NCBI GenBank assembly: GCA_002292925.1
Contig: DBCF01000214.1
Location: 1,844 to 9,259, forward strand
Reading direction: 5' to 3'
Source: Roseiflexaceae bacterium UBA965
GTDB lineage: Bacteria; Chloroflexota; Chloroflexia; Chloroflexales; Roseiflexaceae
DNA: 7,416 bases
The position numbers and the translations under genes were made by a program. The notes under the pieces are model-generated. The model was not told the origin of the DNA, did not search any database, and was given only the letters and a program-made list of their open reading frames with translations. Of the stretch, positions 6,644 to 7,416 are shown piece by piece. Position 1 is the first letter of the stretch; every line of letters starts with the position of its first letter.

Positions 6644-7416
6644 GTTGGTTTGCGTTGCGTGAGCAAATACCAGGTTACACTGCCGGCAGTAATTGCTGCC
6701 CCGATGAACTCGGTAGGCGTCTGCACCCATTCACCGAGCACGAGTCCTGCGACAATTGCCGCCATCGGCAAGCGCCAAGCCTGCACCGAAGTTACCAGTG
6801 GTGCCCCCAATTTGCGCAACGTATAGACCTGGAGCAGATTGGCCCCAATCACAATCACAAATGCAAATACCCCCAATGCTACCCAATGGCTTGGTTGCAA
6901 ATGCAACCACGGCTGCCAATTATCTTTTTGGATGATGCTCAGCGGGATGGCGGTGCCTACTACCGCAATCAATTGCAACAAAAAGGTCGCCTCACTGGAA
7001 ATACCGTATTTGTAGGTGCGCCGCACCGACAACATGTAGAGCGCCAACAACACACTACTACTCGTCGCCAAGGCGATGCCCACCCAACTGCTCGTGCCAC
7101 TACTTTGCCAAAAGCTGGCTTGTTGCAAATCACCACTCAACATCACCAGCGCCCCGATACACGAAATAATCAGTACCAAGGTTGTGCGCGGTGGCGGTGG
7201 ATCATCAAACCACACCCGCCCCAGCACGGCCACCAGCGGCGGCGTGAGTAGCCCAATGAGGGTTACCTGTGCCGCTGGGGCATAGCGCGCCGCCAGCACG
7301 TTGGTGATGGCCCTGAGTGCCGCAAACACCGCCACCAGCCAGCCGGCCCGTACGAGTAATTGGCGGAGCTCGCCCCGCCACCACACCACTACCGCCATCA
7401 CCAACAACGCCGATCC
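6640..7416 (-). CDS. EamA/DMT-family permease (5' end outside window)
   Basis: The frame is open from the right edge to a TGA (6642-6640), giving 258 visible residues with about nine hydrophobic segments, consistent with an EamA-type transporter missing some 35-45 N-terminal residues. The in-frame TTG (7407) and ATG (7398) near the edge are probably internal, because the first membrane segment is already under way there. The LRAITNVLAARYAPAAQVTLIGLLTPPLVAVL stretch in the first half and the LLQVYTLRKLGAPLVTSVQAWRLPMAAIVAG stretch in the second correspond to the two repeats of the family (key features: helix-rich, Pro in the fourth segment, and a late LGEW). It differs clearly from the YedA-like protein at 715-1596 and is not a recent duplicate. 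The substrate is unknown. The stop codon overlaps the tRNA promoter's -35 box. Confidence 0.85.
   Translation of the reverse strand, partial: GSALLVMAVVVWWRGELRQLLVRAGWLVAVFAALRAITNVLAARYAPAAQVTLIGLLTPPLVAVLGRVWFDDPPPPRTTLVLIISCIGALVMLSGDLQQASFWQSSGTSSWVGIALATSSSVLLALYMLSVRRTYKYGISSEATFLLQLIAVVGTAIPLSIIQKDNWQPWLHLQPSHWVALGVFAFVIVIGANLLQVYTLRKLGAPLVTSVQAWRLPMAAIVAGLVLGEWVQTPTEFIGAAITAGSVTWYLLTQRKPT

Noticed and set aside
6634..7251. A 205-codon + strand open frame
   Set aside because: It lies opposite the EamA permease, is rich in Gln/His/Arg with low-complexity character, and has no recognisable family features.

Overview
This is an ordinary-looking chromosomal segment of a moderately GC-rich bacterium. 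It carries a canonical nucleotide-excision-repair uvrA, a two-gene ABC-2 exporter, two different EamA-family (drug/metabolite transporter) permeases, a tRNA-Arg(CCG) with CCA encoded in the DNA, and the C-terminal end of a GMC-type flavin oxidoreductase. No phage, transposon, CRISPR or plasmid signature is visible. The taxon cannot be fixed from the sequence. A Chloroflexota-like bacterium is my guess, from general protein and codon flavour and from a Bacillus-type LexA-like palindrome before uvrA, but it is only a guess.

Layout, left to right. The tail of the GMC oxidoreductase gene is on the + strand (2-643). It converges on a YedA-like exporter gene on the - strand (715-1596), and a 20-bp perfect hairpin between them serves as a bidirectional terminator. 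Everything from 715 to the right edge is on the - strand, so transcription runs right to left: 5'-truncated EamA permease (7416-6640), tRNA-Arg (6604-6528), ABC ATPase (6471-5533), ABC-2 permease (5536-4787, overlapping the ATPase gene by 4 bp), uvrA (4653-1666), YedA-like exporter (1596-715). Coding density is high and no gene-free stretch exceeds about 135 bases.

Control signals are readable. The tRNA has a near-consensus sigma-70 promoter (TTGACC, 17-bp spacer, TATCAT) whose -35 box overlaps the stop codon of the preceding permease gene. A strong intrinsic terminator follows the tRNA, and its U-tract ends only 4 bases before the Shine-Dalgarno of the ABC ATPase, so the exporter may be expressed by read-through. 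The exporter pair ends at its own intrinsic terminator. A plausible uvrA promoter follows, with a 12-bp palindrome (GCACATATGTGC) in its spacer that resembles a Gram-positive-type LexA box. This fits SOS control of uvrA, but it is inferred.

Functionally, the ATPase and permease should form one membrane exporter of the DrrAB type. UvrA acts in DNA damage recognition with UvrB and UvrC, encoded elsewhere. The two EamA proteins are independent transporters of unknown substrate. A DrrAB-like exporter beside a UvrA recalls the drrAB/drrC resistance theme of anthracycline producers. Here, however, UvrA looks like full-length housekeeping UvrA and is separated from the exporter by a terminator, so the link is speculative. 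I found no convincing evidence of a novel system.
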